DNA of 64,000 nt from Ceratobasidium sp. AG-K (taxonomy: Eukaryota > Basidiomycota > Agaricomycetes > Cantharellales > Ceratobasidiaceae), in NCBI GenBank assembly GCA_037039685.1, contig JAWNGF010000013.1, positions 951,001-1,015,000 of the forward strand. Reading direction: 5' to 3'. Position numbers and translations under genes: made by a program. Under the pieces are notes generated by a model. That model worked only from the letters and a program-made list of their open reading frames with translations. It had not been told where the DNA came from and did not search any database. Below, in pieces: positions 11,279 through 25,010 of the stretch. Each line of letters begins with the position of its first letter. The stretch's first letter is position 1.

Positions 11279-14200
11279 TCAGTGTGAGCCGATAAAAAAC
11301 ATCAAGAACCCGACTCTGGTAAGCGGCGACAGACGACTACCTAACGGCATGATCATGGAGTCCCCCCAGAGCACCTTGGAGAATATCTTTGCTGCGCGCT
11401 ACGTAGTCAGTTCTAAGCGGTCATGTTGTTACACCTAACATACCCAGAGCCTCTGCACTCGAAGTACTTTTTGATCGGCTTTCCTGTCGGCAGAAGAAAT
11501 GAAGAAACGCGGTTATGGAGATCCACATCTATAACTGTATAAGTCTCAATCATCAGGGGCAGCTATGTAAGTTACTCACATTAGCATTTAGTCCAGGGAG
11601 TGTGTCTAGAATCTTCAACAAGCGTTAGCCTTGACAGGCCTCTCGGAAAGGTGCCACACGTTACCTCGTATGCTTGCTCCCTGGTGTTACTGGACGCGCA
11701 TTGTGCGTGAAACCGATATGGTATGACTGGTTCGGGCATCTCCTCTAAGAATAATAGTAGCGCGCTCCCAAATGCCAGCACAGTTTCTTTGTCTTGGCTC
11801 TCATTGCCAAACGGAAATTCGACACCGGTATCGAGGGCCTAAAACTTACGATGAGCCTTGCGAACAGATGCATCAAATTTCATCCTTACTTACTTCTAGG
11901 ATTTTGTCAACGGTTTGTGGGTCACCTGGCTGAAGGAATAGCTCGTCCTGGAACTTGCGTAAGCGGGAAACTTAGTAGTAGGTCGGAGATACCATACGTA
12001 GTCAATGCCATATTTCATCAACCAGTTGACAAGCCTCATTAATTCCCTGGGGGAACTCGATGCCTTCTCAACTGGCAGTTGCGCATTTTTAGAAACGGAG
12101 GCCGTCCGTACGGGCCCTGGAAGGCGAACCAGTGCGCCCGGATCGTATGCCAGACAAGTGCGAGCTGGGATCACAGTGTGTGAGTATCAAGCCCACTGGC
12201 AATCGGGGAAATACATACTCCATGATCCGGTGATGGGAAGAAATGTATCCTTCCCTCGGATGGTATGGACAATGATAATTTCATCCAGCGACTTGGACCC
12301 CTTGTTAAATTGACTTGCGAACTCATTCGTGATGTTCGTGGTGATATTAATTGTCACCAGATCACCGGGCAAGAGAACCCCCTAGTTAGGAGGTCAGCAA
12401 CGATTACAGTCTCATTAACATGTCGGCACTTACCGACGTCGGCTGAACAGCCACCCAGTCCGGGTCTGATCATCGGCTTGAATATCACATTTTAAATTAG
12501 ATCGGGGCAGTTAAGGCTTACGCAGCGGTCCACCATTCTCTGCAGGCAAAATTCTCCAATACGCTGTGATAAACCCGATGTTTTGGATCTTGAGTTCGCG
12601 TACCAGCGGTTTCAGGTACCTATGGGACTAGTTCAGTCTTTGAGGAATGGGTATATTCTTCAGCCCGCCTTAATGTCCCAAAATCGATTATGTCCTCGCT
12701 CAGTCGAACACGAGGTACATCTTCCTCCAAGGGTAGTCGACCAAGTTTTTTCACCAGTTGTTTCATGCGGGTAGTTGCCAGTCCCCTATCAAGTTCTTCT
12801 ACCTTGTGACACAACAATGTATTAGGGGCCAACATTCAGGACGCAGAGCAAGGACTAACCTTAACAACGTAATCCGCCGAGACAGGCTTATGGTCACTCA
12901 AGGCTATAATTGGATGGCTAGTATATGAACCCTCTACCAATTGAATGGTATTCTCCAAGCCTCTCGCCGTACAGTATAGAATCCTATCGGTCCATGCTGG
13001 TCGCCGTCTAAGTGATCCCATGTTAAGATTGGGATCTGAGTCGGATCGTAGACTCACCTCGGGTCCCAGTAGTGTCCTTCTCTTTTGCCGATTTCACACC
13101 GATACGTGCTACAACGACGTTTTAGTTACCTCAAGCCACCAGATCGATTCTACGTACGGCTGAAATCGAATGGGACCTTCAACCATGCCGACAAAGGCTT
13201 TCCCTAGATGCTGCTGAACCTTGAGCTGGAAGGGCTTTAGATAATGATTATCGGACGTCGTTGGCCCATACCTGGTCATACTTCAGCATCGCCGAGTAGT
13301 CGCGTTCGTTTGGATCGTCAAGAAATGCCCTTATCTCATCATCGAGCAAATCGATTCGATAGTTGAAATCTTTTGAATTAATATATGAGCCTAGAGAAAA
13401 TATTGCATGCGCGTTGACTTGCCTCCCTGTATGGTAGGCAAGTCAGATTTTTATAGTAAGGTACCCGTGGACAAGATCTTACCAGGAAGAAAGCAGCGTG
13501 GCAATCCCAGAACCCCACGGTCTCAGGCAGGGCGCTCGGTGTTCGTGGCAATAGCGTAAAGTCAAGCCTACCCCCTGGGCCTTTGACCTTCATAGTCAAT
13601 AAGTAGCAAAGTGTATCAGAAAGCGCTACCTACCGGTTAACGACTGATAGTCCGCGTTTCTGCGATCTACGACCGGGTCTGTAGGTATCATTCCTCTGCC
13701 AACAAAGAGCGAATGCGCATTGGCCGTATCAGCTGGATTCGCCGGAGGAACTGCGTGAGCGCTGGCAGCGAGGTGGGCATTCATGAAAACTAGGGTTGTG
13801 TCCATAATCTGCAAGCGTAGCGCCACTCCCCCTTTGTTTCCCATCGTACCCAATATCCCTACACCAGCGCTGCTAGAAGCGACTCCCGAGGGAGCTAATA
13901 GCTGAATCACTGGACGACGGATCAGAACGACAATCAAGATTCCGACCAATTGTTTCGAGGTGAGCTATATGGATAGACGTACTGTCAGACATATCCGTAC
14001 GGCGTCAAATAAGGGCGGTATTATAGAGCATACCTTGACATAATGATCCCCCAGTTCTGCCAGGTCCCGCATTAGCGCCTCGCACCAAATATCTTCTTTC
14101 AGTGTCGTTGTGCTAATCAGCAGCGCTTCTGTGCTAAGATCCAGTTCCTGGAACCCCAGCACGATTAAGTCCGAGGCTGCGGTTGTGGCACCTAGGCTAC

Positions 14201-14554
14201 AGAGCCATGGGCGTAGAGGCTCGATCGGGGACTGGCCATTAACATTAAACGTTCCAATCCGAACACTAGGAAAAAAATGTTAGAATTTCCGGATGGGAGT
14301 GCAGAAAAATAAATTACGAAAGATTGCGAGTGTGTTTGAGCTCAGAGTCCTGAAGTGCCAGTTGGTCAACGAGCCACCGCTGTCTAAGCAGTACAATATC
14401 CGAGTCCTGATTGCCTGGCTGGCCAGCCCACGCAGCAGACAGCTGGGGAGGACTATCAGATATCCATGGACCTGTGTTGGTCAGTATGGTTTAGTAATTG
14501 CTCATTTCATAAACCTGGCTCACGGTGAGATGGTAAATGGTGGATGTCAGCCAT
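11279..14554 (-). CDS. OCRL/INPP5B-type inositol polyphosphate 5-phosphatase
   Basis: It is predicted to remove the 5-phosphate from phosphoinositides such as PI(4,5)P2 on endosomal or Golgi membranes. The domain order follows human OCRL/INPP5B. The phosphatase domain has VRIGTFNVNGQ, GFQELDLS, MGNKGGVALR, NAHLAA, FLGDFNYRID, RRRPAWTDRILY and LSDHKPVSADY. Next is an ASH domain (LPGDLVTINI ... HTIRGKDTFLPITGSW), then a RhoGAP-like region (FLEEMPEPVIPYRFHAQC, MWISITAFLHFF). The start at 14554 opens a short first exon (14524-14554); the second (14318-14471) precedes the catalytic domain. The catalytic Gly-Asp of FLGDFNYR needs a 4-nt exon (13423-13426) followed by a GC-AG intron (13370-13422). 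It is divergently transcribed from the PAC1-like gene. The stop is at 11279-11281. Family and architecture are clear; a few ASH and RhoGAP junctions are provisional. Confidence 0.85.
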
Positions 14555-14648
14555 GGACCGGTGCCAACCTCGATTACGTCACGTGTCACCCTATCAAACA
14601 GCTTCATGTGACAAGACGATCGCTACGATCTTCCTAATTCATTGTACG
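14555..14648. promoter_or_regulatory. 94-bp divergent promoter
   Basis: The ATG codons of the 5-phosphatase (minus) and the PAC1-like gene (plus) are only 94 bp apart, so both 5' ends share this stretch. It contains CACGTG (14580-14585, an E-box-like site) and the palindromic GATCGCTACGATC (14618-14630). No TATA box is evident. Regulatory function is inferred from position. Confidence 0.45.
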
Positions 14649-15699
14649 ATGGTTGGTCGCTCTAACTCACTCGGCCCGAGCGTGATGTGGTCATCGAAAA
14701 GTACTAACAGCTATCGCTAGGATACTGATCCGCTACAGGACGCACCGCCAGCCCGCTACGCGGTAGAATCGGACTCCGAGGACGAAATTGGTTACTACCC
14801 AGGCCCTAAGCCGATTCGACCTCATCAAGTCTACGAGGTCGAAGTAAATAAATCGTCATCCGATAAAGCACCTCTTTTGATTGCTTGTGGAACAACTGGT
14901 ATAAAATGGGCAAGTGGCATCACAGCCGAGAGCGCGGGTTCCATCAAGTTAGATGGCATCCAGGTGAGAACGGAACCAACGAATGAACGTCTTGCCCATT
15001 CCCCCATTAGGTGGTCGAATACAGAAGAACTCCCTCAACTATCGAAATCGCGGTTTTACCATATCGTTTACCTCTAAATGCACAAAATCTTATTGCTCGG
15101 GCAATCGTCGAAGCTCAGGGTAATGCACACCCGTAAGTCGTACGTGCATTTGATTTTCTACTTTGTCGAGCACTTGCACCCTAGGATCGTGATTGTTGAC
15201 TCCTACTCTTACCTGAGTTACATCTCAAGTCAGTCCCGAAGGCAAGATGAGCAGCCTGTGTTACATCTATCTACCTCTTCCGCTCCCCAACTCCAGGTGC
15301 GTACACCACCCTCCCCACCCATGCTAGCCCTCATGTGATAAAACTCTACAGTCACGATCCATAAAACCTTATGCTCCCCCTAACCTCATACAAAATCTGT
15401 CCGCCGCAATACTTGCAGAATGCGAATACCTACAGCTTTCGGCAACTACACTCCTGATTCCAACCAGAACAATCGAGCCGCCTGCTCCTATGAAGCCTAC
15501 CAAATATCCTACTTATGAAGATTTGCCTCCTACGACAACTGCGCTTGAGGCAGTTGCTCAAGAAGTGGCTGCAAAAATAGGGGTAGATAATGAACAGTTG
15601 GGCTGGGCGGGAGTAAAAACAGGAGTGCGGAAGCCTGCTGAGTTAGTTGGGTCACGGACGCAATTTCGGGATACTAGCGAAGGAGGGATGTATATTTAG
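14649..15699 (+). CDS. Proteasome assembly chaperone 1-like protein
   Basis: Five exons (14649-14681, 14721-14963, 15011-15132, 15185-15296, 15352-15699) give 285 aa. The first intron is only 39 bp but carries a perfect TACTAAC branch site. The order of segments resembles PAC1/PSMG1 family proteins: an acidic N-terminus (ESDSEDEIGYYPGPK), a strand with LLIACGTTGIKWA, then IVIVDSYSYLSYIS, then PYAPPNLIQNLSAAIL, and a C-terminal region with LLIPTRTIEPP. PAC1 acts with PAC2 in assembling the 20S alpha ring. The assignment rests on remembered family pattern and no catalytic motif exists to test it, so an alternative small conserved protein is possible. The gene model itself is well supported by frame and splice signals. 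Confidence 0.5.
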
Positions 15700-17532
15700 C
15701 TCAATTAGGTGACACAACGCTTAAGCCTGCGTTAACACACGGTGAATACAATACAAATAAAATCTAAGTTGTGCAAGGATAGTCAGTGTTGGTGGCGACT
15801 CCCTCGCAAACCTTCCGATATTTCGATCACAATGAAGGTATGTCGAGGAAAATCATCAAACCAAGGTCCAGAAATCCAGGCCAAGATTTCTGGTAGCAAT
15901 ACAAATACTCATTTACGGAGGAATCAACTACACTTGACTCACCGGCTCATCTGTGAAGCAGCGTCGACGGCTGTTATTGATCACACGATGTGAGATACAA
16001 TAGCTAAGAGACATCAATCCATGAGAAAGCACACCGAGCATGAATATGGTTTAGCTGGGTACAATCCACAAGTGTGGTAAGTGTATGCACATCCCGGCCA
16101 GGAACCACTCACGTTCCAACCACCGCCTCCATAAGTACCATTCTGGATGATACTGTGGCTGTCACCCTTGGTTCTCCTCTGGTGCGTGTCAAGTTTGATG
16201 TGCTCCTGTCTCTCAAATGAGTAACTCTAACTTTGCTCAAATCTGTAAACTACAAAACGGATTCAGTACTAGGTTCTGGGGTTTTATGAATTCGGCTTCT
16301 TTTCATGCCCATCAAGCCGTTGCTAATGGCACCATAAATAGTAGGGGCGAAGGTAGCCAGGTACTAAATTTCCGAAACGCTTGGGAGGGCTATGCTCGAT
16401 TCCACAAACCACAGATCTCCGCAGCACCAATAAGCGATTTGAGAAGTGATTTCCCCATGGAGCTCGGCGCCTGACCGGTGAGTCGAATCACTTTTGAGAT
16501 TGTATCCAGGGGCTAGGAGCCATTCGAACTCGTCGTTGAGTACCTCGAGGGCTAAACCAGTTAAAAGAGGGCATATTCTATGATCGCAAGAGCATCTAGA
16601 ACCGTCCTCATTTGTTAGGTCGTGTTCAGTAGGCTGGCATCACACGGTAGGTACGGAGTCACCGGTGTATCTCGAATACATTTGGCATCCAGTACCTATC
16701 TCAGCTCCCAATCAGCACGTGTGCGAGTAAAATCCACGGGATGCAGGCAGGTCACTCGAACGGATACAGCCAGCTGCTCATGTTATCGACTTTAATAATG
16801 AGAGGAGCTTCTATGTTACTAGCATAAATGGGGCGCACATTTGCAATCAATGTTACTTAGATCGTACCAAAAGGCTATGGGTTGCTTGGTGGGGTATTCC
16901 CTTGGCAAGGTGAGTGAAACCTCTGCCACGATCGTAGTGCCCCCCCCCCCCCCCAAGCGGATTTGCGGGTAATCTACGTCCGTGGCACAGTATATTCTAA
17001 GATACACCCGTGAGCGATCTAGGATACCGGCTAAACGATTCGCAGCCCTCGTATATGCGCGCATGTACACAGTCAGGTGAACACCTCCCAGTTGGAACCA
17101 ACGTCCCAGTCGTCAGTAAAGTACGATTCGGAGTGGTGATGAAGTTATTGACATCGATGCCTGAATCCGAAAAGTGTTGCCAGGAATTGAATGTCCCGAG
17201 GCAACTCAACGAATAGGAGCCTCTCCGCAGCGGCTCTGCCATTCAGTTCCCATTTTTGCAAGCACTCCAGTGAACCTTGCTGGTAAACGGCTCCCCTTGC
17301 ACTTCGGATGAATCCACGATGGTATTGAATGATACGGTCTATCCAAATTTGCAAACAAGGTTCGCTCCGGCTGTACCCAGATGTCAGGATCTAGAGCTCG
17401 AAGGGCCGCCTTTGATTAATTGCCTCTTCCGTTGGGGCACTGTGCCAGTGAGTACGACTAATAGTATTTAGCCCATCCCTCCCAAGACTGATCGCCAGAA
17501 TTCTCGTATCCTCAGCTGCCAACGTTAATACC
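15700..17532. other. Intergenic, no confident gene; 15-C tract
   Basis: Only short, motif-free open frames were found. A run of 15 C lies at 16940-16954. A minus-strand stretch around 16819-17354 has some protein-like composition, but I could not build a consistent exon chain. Confidence 0.4.
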
Positions 17533-20500
17533 ATGTCCAAGGCGACTGAACTGCACATCTTGCACTTTAACGATGGCGAGTAATATTATTTAGACCATCC
17601 TTTAACATAAACTAAACGCAAAATTATATATAAAAGTTTACAACATGACCGTGCCACCGATGGCCTCCGAAGCCAGGGGGGGAACCAAGGAAAATATGAA
17701 AGTCTTCGAAAACAATACGCTCACTCGCAACACTTTTGGTAAGTTCAAAGCACACGTTCTACGCCTGGTACTTAAATAGCGTAAAGATCAAGTCCTTCGG
17801 TTCACGGATAAGCTGAACAGCCTGCGAGATGAGTGGGGTGTTGATCCCTGGGGTGTCCCTAAAGGCCTTGTCTTGTTCAGCGGAGATTTGTTCAGCCCAA
17901 GTGTGGAGTCAATGCTGACCAAGGGGCGGAATATGGTACGAAAATACTTATTAGGATGCATAATACAACACGACGCAATGAATACAGGTCCATTTGATGA
18001 ACGAGCTGGGACCTGATGTTGCGGTTCCTGGTAGGTACACTCGTCTAAATTGGATTTCACAAGACGGACGCTCATTATGCCACTACAAGGTAATCACGAA
18101 TTCGATGTAAGCGTTCCTCTCTTGGCGTTGCCCCTTTGCTGTGGGTTGACATGCCCTATTCATGCAGTTTGGGGTAAGTGAGATGTTGTCCTTGAACATC
18201 GACCATTCAAACCTATGTCACTAATATGTAGCGCGATCGCTTCAACCAATTGACCGAGTTTAGTAATTTCGTGAGTGTGACTTTAGCGTAATCTGCGCAT
18301 TGCTATCAGGGGGGTTAATTTAATTTTCGTATGATCTAGAACTGGGTCCTCAGTAACGTCAAAGAATACCCGGCGAAACGCGAACGACCGGCAACCCAGC
18401 CTGACACTCAAACAGATCTGACATCTCGGGCAAAACCCAAGCCAAAATCCATTGAAATTGACTTTGGCGCTGAGGGGAAAATCTTGACTGGAATGCAAGA
18501 GTATTGCATACTTGAGCGAGCCGGATTAAAGATAGGAGTTATAGGGCTCATGTCAAAGTAAGCAATTAAGTGTCGCTCCCCAAGTCGCGGAGACTTATTC
18601 TAGTATTGAAGGGATACATTGGCAAAAACCAACAAGTTAGCTAGGGCAAACCTCAAGCCCTTCCCGGGAGATGACGACGAAATGATTTCAACAGCCGCCA
18701 AACTTTCGAGGGATCTGCGCAAGAATAAAGGCTGCGAACTTGTTTTCGCTTTAACGCACGCTGAGTTCGTAGATTGGCCGTTTGATAGTTTTTCTCCATT
18801 TACCAACGCATATACGTGACCATTAGACATAGCGAGGTATGCTAAAATCACTATCAATGGATAGCATTTACCGACATATCACAGGATGTTAAATTGGCCC
18901 GGGCCCTGCGCGCATACCCAGTGGATAAGCAGCCCGGACTGAAAAGTGACGAACAGGAACACTACGGAGTGGATGTGATATTCGGTGGGCACAACCACAA
19001 GTGAGCCTGGCTAAAGGGGGCCTGAAAATTATCTAACCTTGGGTGCAATAGCTATTACCTCGGCAAAGGTGTAGAAATCGATCCGGAGGGCTATCAAGGG
19101 CATGAAGAACATCCTAACTTCGATGATGATGACAATTTGTTGTGCGTATTCACGCCAAGTATATGTATACAACCACGTGTATGCGTATTGATTGTTCTGG
19201 CAGGATCGTCAAGAGTGGTTACGACTTTAACGATCTAAGTGGGGTCAAGCTTGTGCTGGAAGACGGGTCTCAACATAAAGGTTTAAATAGGAAGATGGTC
19301 GTTAAATCGCTCAAAGGTATGGTTCGTGTCCGAGCCGATCGTGCGCGCTTGACTTTCTCGAAGTTGAACGTCACCATATCATCAACTCTCCTACCGAGGA
19401 CGACGCGGACGCCAATGCTCAAGCCGCACAACGCAAGTCTCATATGGCGACACTACTCAGAAGGCAATACGATAATGAAATTTTGAAAGCCTTGGACAAG
19501 CCAATCGCCAGGGTCGCGGAGAACCATGATATCAAAAATGAGGTAGTCCGTCAAAGGGAGGTAAGTGTTGCTCGTGATACGTGAAGATGTTGGCCATGGT
19601 TGAGCGGGATTCCGCAGACCGATATCGGGAATTGGATTGCAGACTCCATTCTCGATGGATACAAGACGTTGGGATATGCCCCGATCTCCGGGGAAATGGA
19701 GCCACCAACTATCTGTATCTTTACGGGAGGGTCAATTCGTAGCGATGGTTTGCGTCGGGGTAAGAGTTTGGCCAAGTCTTGTCATATAAGCACAAAACAA
19801 GCTGAGGCTGAACACTACTACACAGGACAAGTACTCACCCGTCATATCATTGGCCTCCTCCCATTTGAGTCACGCATCGTAGCGCTGAAACTCACTGCCG
19901 CGGAAATTATGGATGCACTCGAGGTTGCATTAAGCAAGTCAGGAAATGGCGAAGTGGGGAGTTCCGGGTAAGCACATCTGACCGACTAATTATACTTATT
20001 TAGAACCAATTTGTAGCGCTTTCCCTGTCTTTTCTGGGATGGGTGTGAAATGGGACCCAAACCAAAAGAAGCCCAATCGTGTTCAAAAGGTCTGGGTGGG
20101 TCCGGGCCCCGTGCCTTCGGCCGAAGAGGAAGCCAACGAGAAGCGACCGCTGATGAATCGCGCGGACAATACAACATATTATTCGGTTTTGACAAACTCA
20201 TTTCTAGCCGACTCAGGTGACGGCTTCGAAAGCTTTCAGATACCAGCGGGGGATCCAAGGCGTTATGACGGAGCAGAAATTGGGATGTATCAACTTTTGC
20301 TTAGTTACATTGGTAAGCAAGGTTCTGGATGTTGAGATCGTGTCACTGAGACTGGAAAATAGAAACCACTCTCCTCATAGATGCGGCGATACAAACCGTT
20401 ATAGAAAATCCCCTCCAGGCGATCATTAGTTTTTTCCCCGTTGCTTACGAAGAACTATATAAGTATGAAGCTGTTCAAGACTTCCTAGCAGACCTCCTCG

Positions 20501-20625
20501 GTGAGGCATTCGATCCGAAGGACGTGAAGCGTTTCTTGGACACCTTCGACCCGTGCTCTGAGAAAAACTTGCAGCTTCCCAAGTTGAACATAAAGCCAGT
20601 AGACAAACGACTGCTCTCTGCCTAA
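17533..20625 (+). CDS. 5'-nucleotidase family metallophosphatase
   Basis: A two-domain UshA/5'-nucleotidase-type phosphohydrolase. The N-terminal metallophosphatase motifs are in order: LHILHFNDVYN, LVLFSGDLFSPS, GNHEFDFG, ALTHAE/ALTHSE and GVDVIFGGHNHN. The C-terminal nucleotidase domain has IGNWIADSILDGYK, FTGGSIRSDG and LTRHIIGLLPFE. There is no signal peptide, so a cytosolic location is likely. It is split by more than a dozen short introns. The first (17576-17636) needs a GC donor (GATG/GCGAGT) to give NDVYN, and the Phe-Gly of GNHEFDFG is a 6-nt exon (18168-18173) between two introns. The join after ALTH (about 18760-18883) is uncertain: two short alternatives, THAE and THSE, are both spelled in the DNA. 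The stop is at 20623-20625. It could hydrolyse nucleotides or other phosphomonoesters; the substrate cannot be read from the sequence. Confidence 0.85.
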
Positions 20626-21414
20626 CCGATTCTGCGGTACCATAGTAGTCTTGGAGAACGCTGTGCAAATGGCGAGAATAACTTTGTTGAATGAGTTTTC
20701 TTGAAAATAAAACGGAGTAAAAATTACACAGAAATCCCTAATAGTAAGGGGGAGAAGCGCATTATCATAGGTTGGGATCTATATCGAATAAAACACTGGA
20801 ACTCGAGCTTTCACCGAAGGATGGTTAGATTGGCTATAAGACTATACCGCATACAATCATCGTAGTTCTTAATCATGAATAACCATATACTATGTGTCCT
20901 ACTAGTTTAGTCCTTACATACGGTAAACTCTGGCCAAAGGAGACATTAGAATTGTGTCAACACGGTGTATATATGCCTGAGTTGGCGGTAGTTGCAGAAG
21001 CTCAAAGGGAAAAAAAGAATTACATTCGGATGACGCGAGTCGGCTTTACAGTAAGCTTCTTTCGGTGCGGTTGGTGGGGGATGTCTCGCCGAGTCTCCAG
21101 TGGATTGCTTCCCAATCGTTACCCAACAGGCGTCACCAAAATCCTGACGCTAACGAGCGCCGGTTTGCTCATACGTGCTCGCTTGGGTAAAGGAGCACTC
21201 AGGAGCACCCGAGTGGCTGTGCAATTGGTGCTCCTATAACGAGCACGCACAAGCAAATCGGCGCTCACGAGCCCTAAAGAGAACCGACGGATTTGCTTGA
21301 GGGCTCACTTAAGGCGACGTTGCTTACGTCAGAACCTGCTCGATCAGATTATCACATCTAAGTGACGGCGAAGATTTAATTTTCATCTTAACCATCACCA
21401 GCTGCTGATCCAAA
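20626..21414. other. Intergenic with one dispersed repeat copy
   Basis: No gene is seen. The only structure is the repeat at 21131-21301, described separately; the remainder is the 3' flank of the nucleotidase and the 5' flank of adenosine kinase. Confidence 0.45.
21131..21301 (+). repeat. Dispersed MITE-like repeat, copy 1
   Basis: It runs from CGTCACCAAAATCCTGACGC to GGATTTGCTTGAG. An almost identical copy lies inverted at 38695-38872. It has internal inverted symmetry: GCGCCGGTTTGCTCATACG on one side and the complement of GCGCCGATTTGCTTGTGCG on the other, around a centre containing GTGCTCC/GGAGCAC. It is non-coding and MITE-like. Confidence 0.75.
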
Positions 21415-22784
<1,370 letters not shown>

Positions 22785-22919
22785 GCGGGGCCGTTCATGT
22801 AATGAATCAAATCACAAAATTCATAATACAATCACGGTGAAAGCTTAGTTCAACGAGTGATGGGATAGTATTGTGAGAGGTCAAATCAAATACATGTGAA
22901 GGCAACACAATCATTTCAG

Positions 22920-24075
22920 TCATTCAGCACAGAAACATGATTCATAAGGCAAGTCGTAAGCGAGCGATAAATATTGAATTTTGGGAGAAGATTTGGCTTG
23001 GAGAATCGACGCATTCAATGTGCATCTGGGAATAGGGTGGTAGCCCCGCTTCCCGGCAGCCCATTTGTGCCCAGCACGAGCAGCGAATCCAGTTCCGACA
23101 AGGCCGAGCATGAGCAAGAAGCTCGTGGACCAGGAAATGACGAGTAGGATAAAGGACGCTCCTGCGAAGCACGCATTATTTGTCAATTGACGGCCCCAAA
23201 CGAAATAGAAGCATTAGGGCGCACCATATTGGACGTTATCGCTGAACCAGCTCGGGCGAGTTTGCCTCAGATAAACAATGATGGCCATAGTCGCAATTTG
23301 GAGCGCGACTATGGCCGTCGAATCGTAATTAATTAATTACAACAGCAAAAGCCACCACGACAAGACTTACCCTGCAGACCCGTCAAGCCCCCCACAATCT
23401 TCCATGCACCCCTCCTCCTGGCCCTCGTCGAGAACCGGAAGCTGACGACAAAGAGCACCACAAGAACCACGACCGCAAACACAATGCTCAATTGCATCGC
23501 ATAGGCAGCTGTCGTCCAGAGCACGCAGAAGGATTGACCGTCATGGTCGCATGCCGTACGAGATGGGAAGGGCTTGCACTTGTACTTGATATTCTCCTTC
23601 TTGGGCGGAAGTTTGTCTTCTGGTGGGGGGACCGGGTTGTCCGGCCGAGTAGGATCGGAGACGGGCGGGTTGGCGGAGGGACGCGTGTGTAGATAAAAGA
23701 ACATATAGGAAATAGATTGAGGCTCTGGGAGTGGCTTGCTAGGTGTATTCGGGGGCAAGGGGAGAGTGGGGTCTGGGTCTTTGGGGTCATAAGGCGGAGC
23801 CGGTACCGTCTGGCGCAGATCACACCGCTCGTAGAGTCCAATGTAAGTGAGATCGAGAGACTTGTCAGGGTGAGGTACATGTAACCTGGTGCGCATGCCG
23901 TTAGTTGTGAGCGGGAAGAGATAAGGCCCAATTTAGCGCACCATTTCGGCAGGGATATTGATACAATTGTCTATGATAACTGTAAGAAGGGACATGGTTG
24001 CATACAAGGCAGACTTACGAGTGCCAAAGTGGCCAAGGCGACCACCAGACTGATCAGATAGGGTGTCTTTCTCAT
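22920..24075 (-). CDS. Four-span membrane protein (Sur7/PalI- or claudin-like layout)
   Basis: Start ATG at 24075. TM1 is near the N-terminus (LISLVVALATLALTIVSI), followed by LPKWLHVPHPDKS, a Pro-rich extracellular-type loop (YERCDL ... PPYDPKDPDPT) with several Cys, then TM2 (AMQLSIVFAVVVLVVLFVV), TM3 (VALQIATMAIIVYL) and TM4 (SFILLVISWSTSFLLMLG). Five or so short introns are needed, including one using ATAG as acceptor so that ALTIVSISLPKW is restored. The layout of TM1, a long first loop and three more spans resembles fungal Sur7/PalI-type and claudin-like proteins of the plasma membrane. No enzymatic motif is present. The last residues after the TM4 cytosolic tail are uncertain. Confidence 0.6.
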
Positions 24076-25010
24076 AGTGCAATCGTTGTTGTCTGCAGCC
24101 CGATCGTTTCTGGGCAACCAAATACTTTATGGTCATGGAATGGTGTGACATCATGGCCAGCTGAGATAAGTGGCCCGTGAGTATTGCTGACATAAGTTGG
24201 CTCATCCCCCTGACTTCCACCCTGCATAGCCGAGTGGCCGTCTACTAGTCTCACAAACCAGGCTCTTATACTCCGTCCACCATGATTGAGCTTTTACAAG
24301 AGCTCGATGACGCAAGTAGTCTGCTAATCACTTCTTGGAAGAGATATGTCAGCGCTTGTACCGCTCTCAAAACCTATTGCACGACTGCCAGCTCCTTCGC
24401 AGGTGCTTCTCGCCAGACACTCTCAGATCGTATGACAGACGCGCTCGCCTCAGCTACCGAGCATTGTAACAATGCAGCACATGCGCTGTCGATTATCAGC
24501 CAGGCTAGAAACTTGTTCACTCCTATGTGTTCCCTCCCCGCCGATACTCTAGTGCACATTTTTCAGCTTGTAGTCGACTCCCACCTCTGCGAACCTAAGA
24601 TGCGCACTGGCCAGAACGTCAAGTTTCCAAAGTATCCCGGTTACTTCTCGCATGTCTGCTCGTACTGGCGCAATGTTGCACTTGATACCCCTAGTCTCTG
24701 GACTCATATTGACATAGTCCGCAACCATTCACTCAGTCCTCGATTCTTGGAGCGCGCGTGCGTTTACGTGACCCGGGCTGGATCTGCTCTTCCAGACATT
24801 CATATTTACGATTCCAACATTGTTGAAAAACAGCCTGAAGATGCCATTTATAATTTCCTCGCTAGGATCATTCTCCAAATCGGGTCATTTCAGCTAGTAC
24901 CACAGACGAAGAAGGGGCTATACCGCGGTCACTCCCATCTCCTCAAATGGTTCTTTGAAAACTGCCTACCAGGGACTCTCACATCAGTCAACGTGACTTT
25001 GGGCTTCTAT

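Noticed and set aside
16819..17354. Minus-strand stretch with REYPTKQP resembling an RWD or UEV domain
   Set aside because: Only a few residues fit, the rest has no continuous frame, and the poly-C tract lies in the middle.
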